Origin: Frankiales bacterium
GTDB lineage: Bacteria; Actinomycetota; Actinomycetes; Mycobacteriales; Jatrophihabitantaceae
Assembly (NCBI GenBank): GCA_025966315.1
Contig: JAOPUZ010000023.1
Location: 62,001-126,000 of the forward strand
Direction: 5' to 3'
DNA: 64,000 bases
In this document: positions 18,093-27,117 of the stretch, one piece after another
Layout of the letters: every line of letters starts with the position of its first letter
How positions within the stretch are numbered: the first letter of the stretch is position 1
Translations under genes and position numbers: made by a program
Notes under the pieces: generated by a model
The model's database searches: none
What the model was told of the DNA's origin: nothing
What the model saw: the letters and a program-made list of their open reading frames with translations, nothing else

Positions 18093-18937
18093 GTCAGCAC
18101 TCCGTCGATCATCGCACCATCATCGCCTATCAGGAGCTCGCCGCGAATCAGCCCCGGAAGATTCCAGGACCGGCGGTGCACCGTCGACGGGCCGTGCTCG
18201 GCCAACGCGGCGATGTGTTGCGGCGAAGCGTAGGCCTTGTTGTCCTCGAAGCCGTACTGCGGATGGCTCTCGGCCAGCTCGACGAGCAAGGCATCGCGTT
18301 CGGTTTTGGCCAGCACCGACGCCGCGGCAATCGAGGAGCACCGCATATCGCCCTTGATCAAGGTGCGCACCGGCACGTCGCAACGCCAACGCTCCGGGGG
18401 CTGCGGCAGCCGACGGGTCGCCGCTCCGTCGCCGGCGCCCGCCAGGACATCGCCAGCGGCCGCGGAGCCTGCGTCGTCGCCGCCGGCCAGGTTGCCGATG
18501 ACGCCTTCGCCGCCTTCGTCGGAGACCAGTTCGAAGAGCGGAAGGTCCGGCCGCGGCGTGAGGTAGTCGTGGTTGCCGTCCAGCAAAATCCACTCCGGAC
18601 GGCTGGAGAGTGCCGACACCGCTCGCTCCGCGGCCAGCCGCAGGGCTGCGATGATGCCGATCGCATCGATCTCGCTGGCCGAGGCATGACCCACCGCACA
18701 GTCCAGCGCCCAGCGACGGATCCGCGGCACCAGCCGTTCACGCGCGAGCGGGGTCAGCAGCTTCGAATCGGCGACCCCGGCCGGTGCGGGCTTGGTGTCC
18801 GGGTGCAGCAGTACTACCCCGACGGATACCGGACCCGCCAGCGCCCCCCGACCGACCTCGTCGATGGCCGCCAGTACGCCCGCGCCCTCACGCCAGGCTT
18901 GGCGCTCGAAACGTAGCGTCGGTGGCACCCTGCTCAC
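18089..18937 (-). CDS. rnhB: Ribonuclease HII with internal insertion
   Basis: A protein of 282 residues from GTG 18937, which overlaps the Nudix stop (GTGA). It removes ribonucleotides from DNA. Catalytic acids are in AAIDEVGRGALAGPVSVGVV (Asp, Glu), WILLDGNHDYL (Asp) and the C-terminal SIAAASVLAKTERD region. Between GNHDYL and IKGDMRCSSIAAASVLAK there is an insertion of about 55 residues (DEGGEGVIGNLAGGDDAGSA..., PERWRCD) not seen in typical RNase HII, so the protein is longer than the usual 200-260. The frame is open 118 codons upstream but antisense-like and unconserved. Confidence 0.93.
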   Translation of the reverse strand: MSRVPPTLRFERQAWREGAGVLAAIDEVGRGALAGPVSVGVVLLHPDTKPAPAGVADSKLLTPLARERLVPRIRRWALDCAVGHASASEIDAIGIIAALRLAAERAVSALSSRPEWILLDGNHDYLTPRPDLPLFELVSDEGGEGVIGNLAGGDDAGSAAAGDVLAGAGDGAATRRLPQPPERWRCDVPVRTLIKGDMRCSSIAAASVLAKTERDALLVELAESHPQYGFEDNKAYASPQHIAALAEHGPSTVHRRSWNLPGLIRGELLIGDDGAMIDGVLT

Positions 18938-19422
18938 CGGCCTGTTCCGATCGCGCGGTCGATGAGATCCGGCAGCGCCAACGGCTCGTAGCGGGCCGCG
19001 CAGCCACGCAGATCGGACGCCGACACCCAGCGATAGTCCAACACGTTCGAAGCCTCCTGCCGACGGTCTGACTCCAGCATGACAGGCGGCCGGTCCACCA
19101 CCCGGACCAGAAAAAACCGGTCCCGCTGATGGTAGGTAATCCCCCGCAGCAACACACGGCGACTCTCGGAATAGTCGGCCGCCTGCCCCGGCGGCAGCGC
19201 CACCACAACCGAACATTCCTCGGCCAGCTCGCGTCGCGCGGCCTGTGCGGGCGTCTCGCCGTCCTCGCAGCGGCCACCGGGCGTCGCCCACACCGAATCG
19301 GCCGCCCCGGTGCGATGCAGTAACACCAGTACGTGTCCGGTCGGATCGAGCAGGATTACGCGGCCCGACACCCGGACCGGTAGCTGGTCGAAGTCCAGCA
19401 CGACCGACATCATCAGCCGCAC
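18934..19422 (-). CDS. Nudix hydrolase
   Basis: A 162-residue cytosolic pyrophosphohydrolase. The Nudix box is GRCEDGETPAQAARRELAEECSV, with the catalytic RE..EE kept and the usual Gly near its end replaced by Ser. The N-terminal strand is VSGRVILLDPTGHVLVLLHR. The substrate is unknown. It is followed by rnhB with a GTGA overlap and preceded by a second Nudix gene that looks like a paralogue (same RVILLDPxGxVLL opening), 22 bases away. Confidence 0.9.
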   Translation of the reverse strand: MRLMMSVVLDFDQLPVRVSGRVILLDPTGHVLVLLHRTGAADSVWATPGGRCEDGETPAQAARRELAEECSVVVALPPGQAADYSESRRVLLRGITYHQRDRFFLVRVVDRPPVMLESDRRQEASNVLDYRWVSASDLRGCAARYEPLALPDLIDRAIGTGR

Positions 19423-19444
19423 ATGCTGGGGATGGCCGCTGACA

Positions 19445-19915
19445 TCAGGATCCCGCCGCCGTGGCGACTATGTGCGCCAGTGACGGCGGCCAGACGGTCT
19501 CTTCCGTACTAAATAGCTCAGCTGGATCCCACCACCGTGCGCCCAGCACGACGCTCTGCTCCAGATCGGTGAGACAAGTGGGAGCCACCGGCGGCCGGCG
19601 TTGTTCCGTACGCGCGAGAAAGTAATGATTGGTCTGCTCCCAGAGTTCATCACCGAGCCACCAGTTCGTCGTCTCGACGAGGACTGGATCGGTCCTGGAG
19701 GTCAGGGTCACGGCGAGACCGGCTTCTTCAAGCGTCTCGCGCACGGCGGCCTGGGCAGGCGTCTCATGGGCCTCCACGCCGCCACCGGGGGTGAGCCATC
19801 GCGTCGTCCCACCGCCGGCGCGTTCGCGTTCGTGGACGAGCAGCACCGCTCCGTCGGGGTCGAGCAGGATGACCCGCCCGGCCGTCCGTCGACGCGGCGC
19901 CGACGCAGTAGTCAC
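19445..19915 (-). CDS. Nudix hydrolase, second copy
   Basis: A protein of 156 residues from GTG 19915, which overlaps the lepB stop (GTGA). The box GGGVEAHETPAQAAVRETLEEAGL fits GX5EX7REUXEEXGU fully. The opening GRVILLDPDGAVLLVHERE resembles the downstream Nudix protein, so this is probably a tandem duplication. Two nearby Trp-rich segments (TTNWWLGDELWEQTNHYF and ARWWDPAEL) are typical of this actinobacterial subgroup. The substrate is unknown. Confidence 0.9.
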   Translation of the reverse strand: MTTASAPRRRTAGRVILLDPDGAVLLVHERERAGGGTTRWLTPGGGVEAHETPAQAAVRETLEEAGLAVTLTSRTDPVLVETTNWWLGDELWEQTNHYFLARTEQRRPPVAPTCLTDLEQSVVLGARWWDPAELFSTEETVWPPSLAHIVATAAGS

Positions 19916-21231
19916 GACGGCGGAACGTGCCCGTCGGAGGCCACCGGAAGTTGCGTCGCCGACCGTCGACGACGAGCACGCCGCCGGCGCAGGCCAAACA
20001 AACCCAGCCCTGCGATCGCCGCGGCGGGCGCGGGTTCCCCCGCCGCGCCGACGCCGGGCAGACCGAGGGCGTTGAACGTCTTCGGGGTGCCCAGGGTCCG
20101 CCATCGCGAAGGTGGCCAGGCGATCACGACGGCCTTTCCGATGACGTTGTCGAGCGAGACCGTGCTCGCTTCGGGATCACAGTTCGCGCCGGTGCCGCCG
20201 TCCCCGCAGTGATACCGGGAATCGGCGGAGTCGCTGCGATGGTCGCCCATGACCCAAAGACGTCCCTCGGGCACCGTGACGGGACCGAAGCTACGACTGT
20301 CACCGGGCGCCCGGGCGCCCGGAGTCGCGGGCTTCGTCCACGGGCTGGGTTGATAGATGTAGGGCTCGTTCAAACTTCGCCAGGGACCGGACGGCCCGGA
20401 GTCGGAGATCTGCACGTTGCCCGCGTCGTCACAGCACTGCACCGTCTGGCCGCCGGTCGCGATCACGCGCTTGACCAGGTCTTTCTCACTCGGCGGTACG
20501 ACGCCGACGAGCTGGCCGAACCACTGCACGCCGTGCACCAACGGGTTGGACGACAGCACGACGCCGCCGCCTTCATCCCAATCGTCGGGCGCCTTGAACA
20601 CCACAATGTCGCCCGGTTGTGGATCGTGGATCCGATAGCCGGGCTTGAAGACGAGGATCCGGTCTCCGGAACAACCCGTGCAGCCGTGCAGGGTCTGCTC
20701 CATCGATTCCGACGGAATGTAGAACGGCTGAATCACGAAGGTCTTGAGGATGACGGCGATAGCGACGGCAATCACGATCAGGATCGGCAGCTCGAACCGG
20801 GCCGCCGCCCGACGGAAGGCACTTCGCTGCCGACGAACGACCGCCGGCTTCGACGCCGTAGCCGAGACCGTTCCGACGGAATCCGAACCGACGGGATCCG
20901 AACCGACGGGATCCGAACCGACGGGATCAGTGCCGACGGGATCAGTGCCGACGGGATCCGAACCGACAGGATCAGTGCCGACGGGATCCGAACCAACGGG
21001 ATCCGAACCGATAGGCGCGGCATGGGCCGAAGCCGTCGTCGAGGAGGTGCTCTCACTACCGTCGGCCGCGGCCCTGCCGGCCACGCCCGGCTCGGCGGGC
21101 GGCGCCGTGGGCGCGGTGTCGGGGACGGCGCGGCCCGACTTCATCGCTGATGGGTCATCGTCGGGGCGAGCCGCGTCCGAAGAATCCTCGGTACCCCAGA
21201 ATCCGGACCGTCGGGAACTGTCCTTGGCCAT
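19912..21231 (-). CDS. lepB: Signal peptidase I with pentapeptide-repeat N-terminal linker
   Basis: A 439-residue membrane peptidase that cleaves Sec/Tat signal peptides. The N-terminal 140 residues are cytoplasmic and disordered, with nine PVG(S/T)D repeats at residues 73-118. One membrane helix (LPILIVIAVAIAVILKTFVI) follows, then box B PSESMEQTL (Ser nucleophile), box C GDIVVFKAP, box D LVKRVIATGG (general-base Lys) and box E GDHRSDSADSR. The C-terminus has a short hydrophobic run followed by RRRRARRRR. It is larger than typical because of these tails. Conserved place between rplS and rnhB. Confidence 0.94.
   Translation of the reverse strand: MAKDSSRRSGFWGTEDSSDAARPDDDPSAMKSGRAVPDTAPTAPPAEPGVAGRAAADGSESTSSTTASAHAAPIGSDPVGSDPVGTDPVGSDPVGTDPVGTDPVGSDPVGSDPVGSDSVGTVSATASKPAVVRRQRSAFRRAAARFELPILIVIAVAIAVILKTFVIQPFYIPSESMEQTLHGCTGCSGDRILVFKPGYRIHDPQPGDIVVFKAPDDWDEGGGVVLSSNPLVHGVQWFGQLVGVVPPSEKDLVKRVIATGGQTVQCCDDAGNVQISDSGPSGPWRSLNEPYIYQPSPWTKPATPGARAPGDSRSFGPVTVPEGRLWVMGDHRSDSADSRYHCGDGGTGANCDPEASTVSLDNVIGKAVVIAWPPSRWRTLGTPKTFNALGLPGVGAAGEPAPAAAIAGLGLFGLRRRRARRRRSATQLPVASDGHVPPS
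20875..21015 (-). repeat. 15-bp coding tandem array in lepB
   Basis: Nine copies of a 15-base unit (GAACCGACGGGATCC / AGTGCCGACGGGATC on the plus strand) encode PVGSD or PVGTD. Copies are mixed in order, as expected from repeated duplication. The unit keeps the reading frame, so linker length in LepB can vary without loss of function. Confidence 0.9.
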
Positions 21232-21257
21232 CCGCCGGAGCTCGATACGGCCGCGTG

Positions 21258-21614
21258 TCAGCGGGCTACGGTGTCGCGCTTCTCTTTGATCTTGGCGGCC
21301 TTACCGCGCAGGTCGCGCAGGTAGTACAGCTTGGCGCGTCGAACGTCGCCACGCGTGACGACCTCGATCTTGTCGATCACCGGCGTGTGCACCGGGAAGG
21401 TGCGCTCGACGCCCACGCCGAAGCTGACCTTGCGAACGGTGAACGTCTCACGCAGGCCGCCACCCGAGCGTCGGATGACGACGCCCTGGAAGACCTGGAC
21501 CCGCGAACGGGTGCCTTCGACGACTCGTACGTGCACCTTCAGGGTGTCGCCCGCCCGGAAGTCGGGGACGTCGCTACGCAGCGACTCGGCGTCGAGCGTC
21601 TGAAGGATGTTCAT
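21258..21614 (-). CDS. rplS: 50S ribosomal protein L19
   Basis: A 118-residue protein starting [34 protein letters not shown] at ATG 21614. [21 protein letters not shown] and the basic end [19 protein letters not shown] are diagnostic. L19 sits at the 30S-50S interface. The frame is open a further 116 codons upstream across the trmD-rplS spacer but has no L19 character there. It lies 26 bases before lepB. Confidence 0.96.
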   Translation of the reverse strand: MNILQTLDAESLRSDVPDFRAGDTLKVHVRVVEGTRSRVQVFQGVVIRRSGGGLRETFTVRKVSFGVGVERTFPVHTPVIDKIEVVTRGDVRRAKLYYLRDLRGKAAKIKEKRDTVAR

Positions 21615-21744
21615 CTTGGATCCACTCTCTTGATACCTACGCCCGCAATGTCGGGCCCGCGCGACGGGGCGAGACGATTGGGCAGCCGCGGGGCAACCCG
21701 TCGATGGTGCCACAACGGGCGCGCGAATGAGAAATCGACTGGCC

Positions 21745-22488
21745 TTAGGACTCGAGCAGGTCCGGCCGTCGCACTGCCGTCCGCCGCATCGATTCATCCA
21801 GACGCCACTGGGCGATCCGGCCGTGATTGCCGGACAGCAAGACGTCCGGTACGTCCATCCCCCGCCAGCTGGCGGGCTTGGTGTAGGACGGCGCCTCGAG
21901 CAGACCGTCGCCGGCGTGTCCGAACGAATCGTCCAGCACCGAGTCAGGGTTACCGAGCACACCCGGCAACAGGCGGGAGATCGCCTCGATCATCACCAGC
22001 GTGGCCACCTCGCCGCCGCTCAACACGTAGTCGCCCAGGCTGATCTCATCCACCCGCATGCGGCGCCGGGCGTAGTCGGCAACGCGGGCATCGATGCCCT
22101 CGTACCGCCCGCAGGCGAACACCAGCCACGGTTCGGCGGCGAGTTCGGCCACCACGGACTGGGTCAGTCGTCGGCCGGCCGGGGTCGGGATGACCAGGCG
22201 CGGTTGGGCCGCTGACTCCGGCGGAGCCAGCTCGTCCAGCGCGAGCGCCCACGGCTCGGGCAGCATGACCATGCCGGGCCCGCCACCGTAGGGGGTGTCG
22301 TCGACGGTTCGATGCGGATCCGCGGTCCAGCGACGCAGATCGTGTACCGCCAAGCGGATCTGGCCGCGCTCCATCGCGCGCCCGATCAGCGACTCCTGAA
22401 GTGGCGCGAGGAACTGCGGGAAGATCGTGATCACGTCGACGTGCAGCTGCGCCGGCTCCGGTTGCTCCGTGCCGACGGGGATGCTCAC
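21745..22488 (-). CDS. trmD: tRNA (guanine37-N1)-methyltransferase
   Basis: A 247-residue SPOUT-fold enzyme that makes m1G37 and prevents frameshifts. Motifs: [22 protein letters not shown] at the N-terminus, [13 protein letters not shown], and the trefoil-knot region [16 protein letters not shown] with [20 protein letters not shown]. The ATG overlaps the rimM stop by 4 bases. A 130-base spacer follows before rplS, which may contain its own promoter. Confidence 0.96.
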   Translation of the reverse strand: MSIPVGTEQPEPAQLHVDVITIFPQFLAPLQESLIGRAMERGQIRLAVHDLRRWTADPHRTVDDTPYGGGPGMVMLPEPWALALDELAPPESAAQPRLVIPTPAGRRLTQSVVAELAAEPWLVFACGRYEGIDARVADYARRRMRVDEISLGDYVLSGGEVATLVMIEAISRLLPGVLGNPDSVLDDSFGHAGDGLLEAPSYTKPASWRGMDVPDVLLSGNHGRIAQWRLDESMRRTAVRRPDLLES

Positions 22489-22997
22489 AGCTCCAGCAAC
22501 CCTTCCGGCGGGTCCACCAGAATCTCGCCGACGGCCAGATCCACGGTGGGAACGAAGGCCTTGAGGAACGGGATCAGCAACTCGCGCTCGGGCTCGGCGA
22601 GCCTGGTGATGGCCAGCAGACTTCCACTGGGCGAATGCAGAACCTCCGCGACCGGGCCCAGTTCGACGCCGTCGAGCGTACGAACCCGCAGCCCGACCAG
22701 GTCGGTGTCGTAGAACTCGTCCGGGTCGTCCAGCGGAGGTCGGTCCGCGGCGGGCACGACCAGCACGGTGCCCCGAATGGACTCGACCGCACTGCGGCTT
22801 TCGATGCCAGCAAATCGGATGATCAGTTTGCCCGAGTGATCGCGGACTTCAGCCACCTCGAGTGGGCCGCGGTCGGGCGGGTCGGTAGCCAACCGCGCGC
22901 CGGGAACGAATCGCTCGGAGATTGCGTCCGTCCACGGCTCGACGAAAGCCTCACCGCGGATGCCGTGCGCTTTGCCGACCCGGCCGACCGCAACCAC
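22485..22997 (-). CDS. rimM: Ribosome maturation factor RimM
   Basis: A 170-residue 16S rRNA processing factor that binds S19 during 30S head assembly. The N-terminal strand VAVGRVGKAHGIRGEAFVEPWTD and the PRC-barrel half (DEFYDTDLVGLRVRTLDG ... [30 protein letters not shown]) are typical. The start is GTG 22997. Overlaps trmD by 4 bases; khpA is 53 bases upstream. Confidence 0.95.
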   Translation of the reverse strand: MVAVGRVGKAHGIRGEAFVEPWTDAISERFVPGARLATDPPDRGPLEVAEVRDHSGKLIIRFAGIESRSAVESIRGTVLVVPAADRPPLDDPDEFYDTDLVGLRVRTLDGVELGPVAEVLHSPSGSLLAITRLAEPERELLIPFLKAFVPTVDLAVGEILVDPPEGLLEL

Positions 22998-23050
22998 GTC
23001 CGGTGTCCCGGACGGATCGCGGTCGGGCGGGCCGGTAAGCGAGGTTCCGG

Positions 23051-23290
23051 TCAGCGGACCTCATCCGTGTCGACGACATCCACCCGGATGCCCTTGCCAC
23101 CAACCCCGTTGACGACCTGACGAAGCGCCTTGGCGGTACGGCCGTTGCGACCGATCACCCGGCCCAGATCGTCCGGGTGCACGCGCACCTCGAGGCGACG
23201 GCCCCGGCGATTGTCCACCAGGTCGACGACCACGTCGTCCGGGTGGTCGACGATGCCGCGGACCAGGTGCTCGAGGGCTTCCTCGAGCAC
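23051..23290 (-). CDS. khpA: KH-domain RNA-binding protein KhpA
   Basis: A 79-residue protein made of one type II KH domain: VVVDLVDNRRGRRLEVRVHPDDLGRVIGRNGRTAKALRQVV carries the GxxG loop as IGRNGR. KhpA with its partner binds RNA and influences division or sRNA function in Gram-positives. GTG start directly after the rpsP stop (1 base between), as is usual for the rpsP-khpA-rimM-trmD-rplS operon. Confidence 0.94.
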   Translation of the reverse strand: MLEEALEHLVRGIVDHPDDVVVDLVDNRRGRRLEVRVHPDDLGRVIGRNGRTAKALRQVVNGVGGKGIRVDVVDTDEVR

Positions 23291-23291
23291 G

Positions 23292-23792
23292 TTAGCTCTC
23301 CGCGCCGGTCGTCGCGTCCGTGGCCGGAGCCGCGGTCTCGACGGTGCTGGCTTCGGTAGCCGCGACCTCGGCTGAAGCAGTCTCGGTGTCAGCCGTCGCC
23401 TTGCGCGGCGCAGCCTTCTTGCGAGGCGTGGTCGCGTCGGGTGCCGATTCGCCTTCGGAGTCCTTCAGCGCGGCGTCGAACAGGGTCCGCTTGTCCGGCT
23501 TTGGTGCGGCCATCAACATCGGCGCCGGCTCGGGCAGCCCCTTGAACTTCTGCCAATCGCCGGTGACCTTGAGGATGGCGGTGACCGCTTCGGTCGGCTG
23601 GGCGCCGACGCTGAGCCAGTAGGCCGCACGGGCGGCGTCGATCTTGATGATCGATGGGTCGCTCTTCGGGTGATACTCGCCGATCGTCTCGATCGAGCGG
23701 CCGTCCCGCTTGGTACGGGCGTCGGCGACGATGACTCGGTAGTGCGGCTCGCGCATCTTGCCGATACGGGTGAGCTTGATCTTGGTTGCCAC
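23292..23792 (-). CDS. rpsP: 30S ribosomal protein S16 with Ala/Thr-rich tail
   Basis: A protein of 166 residues. [43 protein letters not shown] and [13 protein letters not shown] are the S16 core, ending near residue 90. The other 75 residues are a low-complexity tail ([44 protein letters not shown]), as often in actinobacteria but at the long end. GTG start at 23792. First gene of the rpsP-khpA-rimM-trmD unit. Confidence 0.96.
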   Translation of the reverse strand: MATKIKLTRIGKMREPHYRVIVADARTKRDGRSIETIGEYHPKSDPSIIKIDAARAAYWLSVGAQPTEAVTAILKVTGDWQKFKGLPEPAPMLMAAPKPDKRTLFDAALKDSEGESAPDATTPRKKAAPRKATADTETASAEVAATEASTVETAAPATDATTGAES

Positions 23793-23975
23793 TAGCTTTT
23801 CGGCTCCAGTGTGTGCAGGGACGGACCAGAGCGCCGTGGGTGGGGAACACCGAGACGTTGATCCAGATGGACTGGCCCGGTCGCGGTGAGAGGGTCCGCG
23901 AACAAGCCGGTACTCAGCCCGACATTCTGCCAGATCCGCGGGGACCGCGTGACCAGCCAGTTGCCGGCGGCGGCG

Positions 23976-26960
23976 TTACGGGACGAAATAGCCGAACAGA
24001 TCCTCGACGATATTGCCGGTCCCGGAGGTCTGCCGGGTGCTGAACGCTCCCCCGGCGGACAATGCGACGACAGCGGCGTTGGGCACGACCCGGTGCGGCG
24101 TGAAGTTCAAAGTGGACGATAGCGGTGGACTGGTCCCGGCCGGGTATACGTTCACGACCCCGTTCCCGGAGACCGGGACGGCGGTGATGCCGGTCCACAG
24201 CGCCTTGGCCTTGGCCGGCACTCCGAACTTGCCGCCAGCTTGCACGGTGAAGATCCGGCCGGTGGCCAAGGGTCCGCGTAACGGCCCCGGGGCGGTGCGC
24301 GTGTCGACCATCCGGACCGGGACGCCGAGTGAGATATAGCCGCCCGTTGCGCTCGGGCTGAAATAACCCAGCACGTCGACGACGGCATTGGACAGCCCGT
24401 TCTGGTTGCGCAGCGTGAAGTTGCCGGCCGCGTCCAGATTGACCACCGCGAGGTTGGCCCGGGTGTAATGCAGGTAGTTCAGCGTGGCCAGGTTGCGGAA
24501 GGTCCCGGTGTAGGCCGACAGGTAACCGCTGCCGCTGACGCTGGTCGCGGTGAGGTTGACCATCACCGCCTTCGCGCCCGTTGGCACGCCGCCATGACCC
24601 GCAACGTGCACGGTGACCGCACGGCCGCTACCGAGCCGGCCTATCGGTACGCCGACGCCGTAGCGGGTATCGAGAATGCGGCTCGGGGTCAGAGCGACAT
24701 AGCCGAGACCTGGATTCGCAGCAGATTCCTTGGGGCCGAAGTAGCCGACCACATCGACGATCCCGGTCAGCGACTTGGCGCTGGTGCGCAGCTTGAAGCC
24801 GTGCTTGCTGTTCAGGCTGACCACCGCGGCCGCCGCGGCCGTCCGATCGGACACGGTCAGGTTGACGTTGGACGTATTCGCGTAGGTGTCCGGATACGCC
24901 GCCAGGTATCCCGGCGACGTCGAATAGGCGCCGGTCAGGTTGATGACGACGGCGCTCGCGTCGGCCGGCACAAGGTTGGCCGGCACCGGGACCGCGATTT
25001 CACGGTTGGCTACCAGCGGGGCTTGGTGGCCGCCGAGCGCAGTGCGCGTATCCAGGATCCGGGTTGTCACGGGCAACGCGGTGTACCGGGCACCGGTCGG
25101 CACATCGAGGTTCACGACGCCACCGTGCGCGCGCTGCTTGAGTTGCGCCAGCACCTGGTCGGCCGTCAACGTACGGTCGGTGCCGAAGATCAGGGCGGCC
25201 GCGCCGGCGGCATGAGGTGACGCCGAGGAGGTGCCGTAGAACGGCGACTCGCCCGGGACGTTGGAGCTGACCCCGTCCTGCCCGAGGAGGTCGGGTTTCG
25301 TCCGCCCGTCGATCGTTGGGCCCCTGGAGGAGAACGGTTCCAGCTGGCTGGTGCCGTAGTACACGGCACCGACCGCGACGACGAACGGTGAGCTGGCTGG
25401 TTCGAGCATCGACCCGTTCGCCGCACGGGACGGGCTGCCGTCACTGCTCCGGATGAGGTGGCCGTCAGGTGCCGGGAAGTCGATCCAGATACTCGGCTCG
25501 GCTCGTAGCGAGGAGTAGAAATCGCCGAGATAGGTCAGGTCGTAGCGAATCGCTGCCGCGCCGGTGGGCAGCGTCGCACCGTTACGCAGAATGCGCACGA
25601 CGTAGAAATGTGGGTTGCCGTTGTAATGCGGCCCGCTGGCGGAATTATCGAGGTCGACGAACCTCGCGGGGGCGGCCGGCGAGCCGGGATCGGCCTGGCC
25701 CAGATATGACGCGACCAATCGGCCGGTCGCGACGTCGTACTCCATGACCGAGACGTTGATCGGCAGGATCGAGGACGGCGGCGGCGAACTGGAGGACGGC
25801 CACTGGTCCCAGGACAGCGCGACCTCACCGCTGGTACCGGGGTCGAGATACAACATGTCGTAATCCTGATGGGCCGGCACCGTCGCCGCGGATGCGAACA
25901 GGTCGACCGCGTCCGGGTTCTCGGTCGGGGTGCCAGGGTCGGAATTGACCAACGCGCCGGTCCAGTGATCCTGGGCGCTGTTGCCCGCGGACTGGAACCA
26001 CAGGATGTCGGCATCGTGGGCTCGTTTGACGGTGAGCGCCGTCGAGATGTACTGGCCGTTGCTGACGCCGGTGCCGTCACCACGACCGTCGGCGGCGAAT
26101 CCGAGTGAGCTGTTCACGACCTTGACGCCCTGATCCTGCAGTTGGGTCTCGGCTTGACTGAACCCGACGTTGTCGGAGATGCAGTACAGGTAGAGCTGTG
26201 CGGCCGGCGCCATCTGGTGCACGATCTCGGCCACGGCCGTGCCGTGATTGTCGTCGTTGAGGTGGGTGCCGCAGTGGTTCTGCGCGGCGGGCACCGTGAG
26301 TCCGGCCGGCAGGTTTCCGGCCTTGACCTCGGCGGCCAGCCCGCCGAAACTCGCGTCGACGATCGCGACCTTCACGCCTGCTCCCCGGCTGCCGGCGTTG
26401 ATCCAGATCTTGGCGTTCGAGGTGGTCACGGCCTGCGACGGCGTCGCCAGCGAGTACGCGCGGCGCGACGGGGCCACCAGTGCAACGCCAGCGGTCGCGG
26501 CCAGCGTGCGAAGTTGGTCAGCCGGCACTAACGCGCTCACCAGACCGCCGGCGGTGGCCAATACCTCACCGGCCGCGTCCGCGGCAGTCAACGCCTTGGG
26601 CCCGGACACGGTCACCGCAACCGAGCCGGATTCATCCGGCGCTACCGCGGAAACGCCCGCGGGTGTGGCGGCGTTCGATACGCCGGCCGCGCCATACAGC
26701 GACGTGTCGAGCTTGGGCACCGTCGTGGTCAGGGCCGGTGGCGCCTTCATCGGCTTCGCCCGGGCGTACTGCACCGAACTGGGCTTGCGGATCACCTTGG
26801 CCGCACCGATACCGGAGGGCGAGGACGGCTTGGTGGACGCGGACGGGGTCGGCGTGGGGTTGGCGGCCGGCGCCGCTTGCGCTGAGGGGACCGTGCTGGT
26901 TAGCAAGGCAGCAAGCAGCGCGGTCGCCGCGAGAGCAGCGACGGTCAACCGTCGTTTCAA
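23976..26960 (-). CDS. Secreted subtilisin-like (S8) serine protease with three C-terminal RILDTR modules
   Basis: A protein of 994 residues from TTG 26960. A clear signal peptide (MKRRLTVAALAATALLAALL ... AQAAP) shows export. The S8 triad is present: Asp in VKVAIVDASFGGL (about residue 205), His in DNHGTAVAEIV (about 243) and Ser in YGTSSASPHAAGAAALIF (about 585). From about residue 630 three modules of about 120 residues follow, each opening with a (R)ILDTR or MVDTR motif (TRILDTRTALGG, SRILDTRYGVG, VRMVDTRTAPG) and closing with VVDVxGYF. Such beta-rich modules occur in actinobacterial surface proteins and may bind the wall or polymers. No sorting signal is seen. The substrate is unknown. 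Single gene, 157 bases from the next. Confidence 0.88.
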   Translation of the reverse strand: MKRRLTVAALAATALLAALLTSTVPSAQAAPAANPTPTPSASTKPSSPSGIGAAKVIRKPSSVQYARAKPMKAPPALTTTVPKLDTSLYGAAGVSNAATPAGVSAVAPDESGSVAVTVSGPKALTAADAAGEVLATAGGLVSALVPADQLRTLAATAGVALVAPSRRAYSLATPSQAVTTSNAKIWINAGSRGAGVKVAIVDASFGGLAAEVKAGNLPAGLTVPAAQNHCGTHLNDDNHGTAVAEIVHQMAPAAQLYLYCISDNVGFSQAETQLQDQGVKVVNSSLGFAADGRGDGTGVSNGQYISTALTVKRAHDADILWFQSAGNSAQDHWTGALVNSDPGTPTENPDAVDLFASAATVPAHQDYDMLYLDPGTSGEVALSWDQWPSSSSPPPSSILPINVSVMEYDVATGRLVASYLGQADPGSPAAPARFVDLDNSASGPHYNGNPHFYVVRILRNGATLPTGAAAIRYDLTYLGDFYSSLRAEPSIWIDFPAPDGHLIRSSDGSPSRAANGSMLEPASSPFVVAVGAVYYGTSQLEPFSSRGPTIDGRTKPDLLGQDGVSSNVPGESPFYGTSSASPHAAGAAALIFGTDRTLTADQVLAQLKQRAHGGVVNLDVPTGARYTALPVTTRILDTRTALGGHQAPLVANREIAVPVPANLVPADASAVVINLTGAYSTSPGYLAAYPDTYANTSNVNLTVSDRTAAAAAVVSLNSKHGFKLRTSAKSLTGIVDVVGYFGPKESAANPGLGYVALTPSRILDTRYGVGVPIGRLGSGRAVTVHVAGHGGVPTGAKAVMVNLTATSVSGSGYLSAYTGTFRNLATLNYLHYTRANLAVVNLDAAGNFTLRNQNGLSNAVVDVLGYFSPSATGGYISLGVPVRMVDTRTAPGPLRGPLATGRIFTVQAGGKFGVPAKAKALWTGITAVPVSGNGVVNVYPAGTSPPLSSTLNFTPHRVVPNAAVVALSAGGAFSTRQTSGTGNIVEDLFGYFVP

Positions 26961-27117
26961 AGATTCCGCCTGGTGTATGTGCGAATGAGGATCGCGAGTG
27001 AGATGTGCGTTTGAGCCCGAGAGTTACCGAATAGTAAACGACGTACGGTGACTGAGCCGTCCGACTTCGTCACAGGATCGGCTCGACTTGCTGTGCTGCG
27101 GACGCTCCCGCCAACGC

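Noticed and set aside
18938-19291. N-terminal extension of rnhB by 118 codons
   Set aside because: It runs through the Nudix gene in another frame and is unlike RNase HII; GTG 18937 with GTGA overlap gives the proper start.
19912-20010. PEP-CTERM- or sortase-like sorting tail at the end of LepB (hydrophobic run plus RRRRARRRR)
   Set aside because: The hydrophobic part is too short, no LPxTG or PEP motif is present, and about 15 residues follow the Arg run.
21615-21962. N-terminal extension of rplS by 116 codons
   Set aside because: It overlaps trmD in another frame; L19 starts MNILQTLD at 21614.
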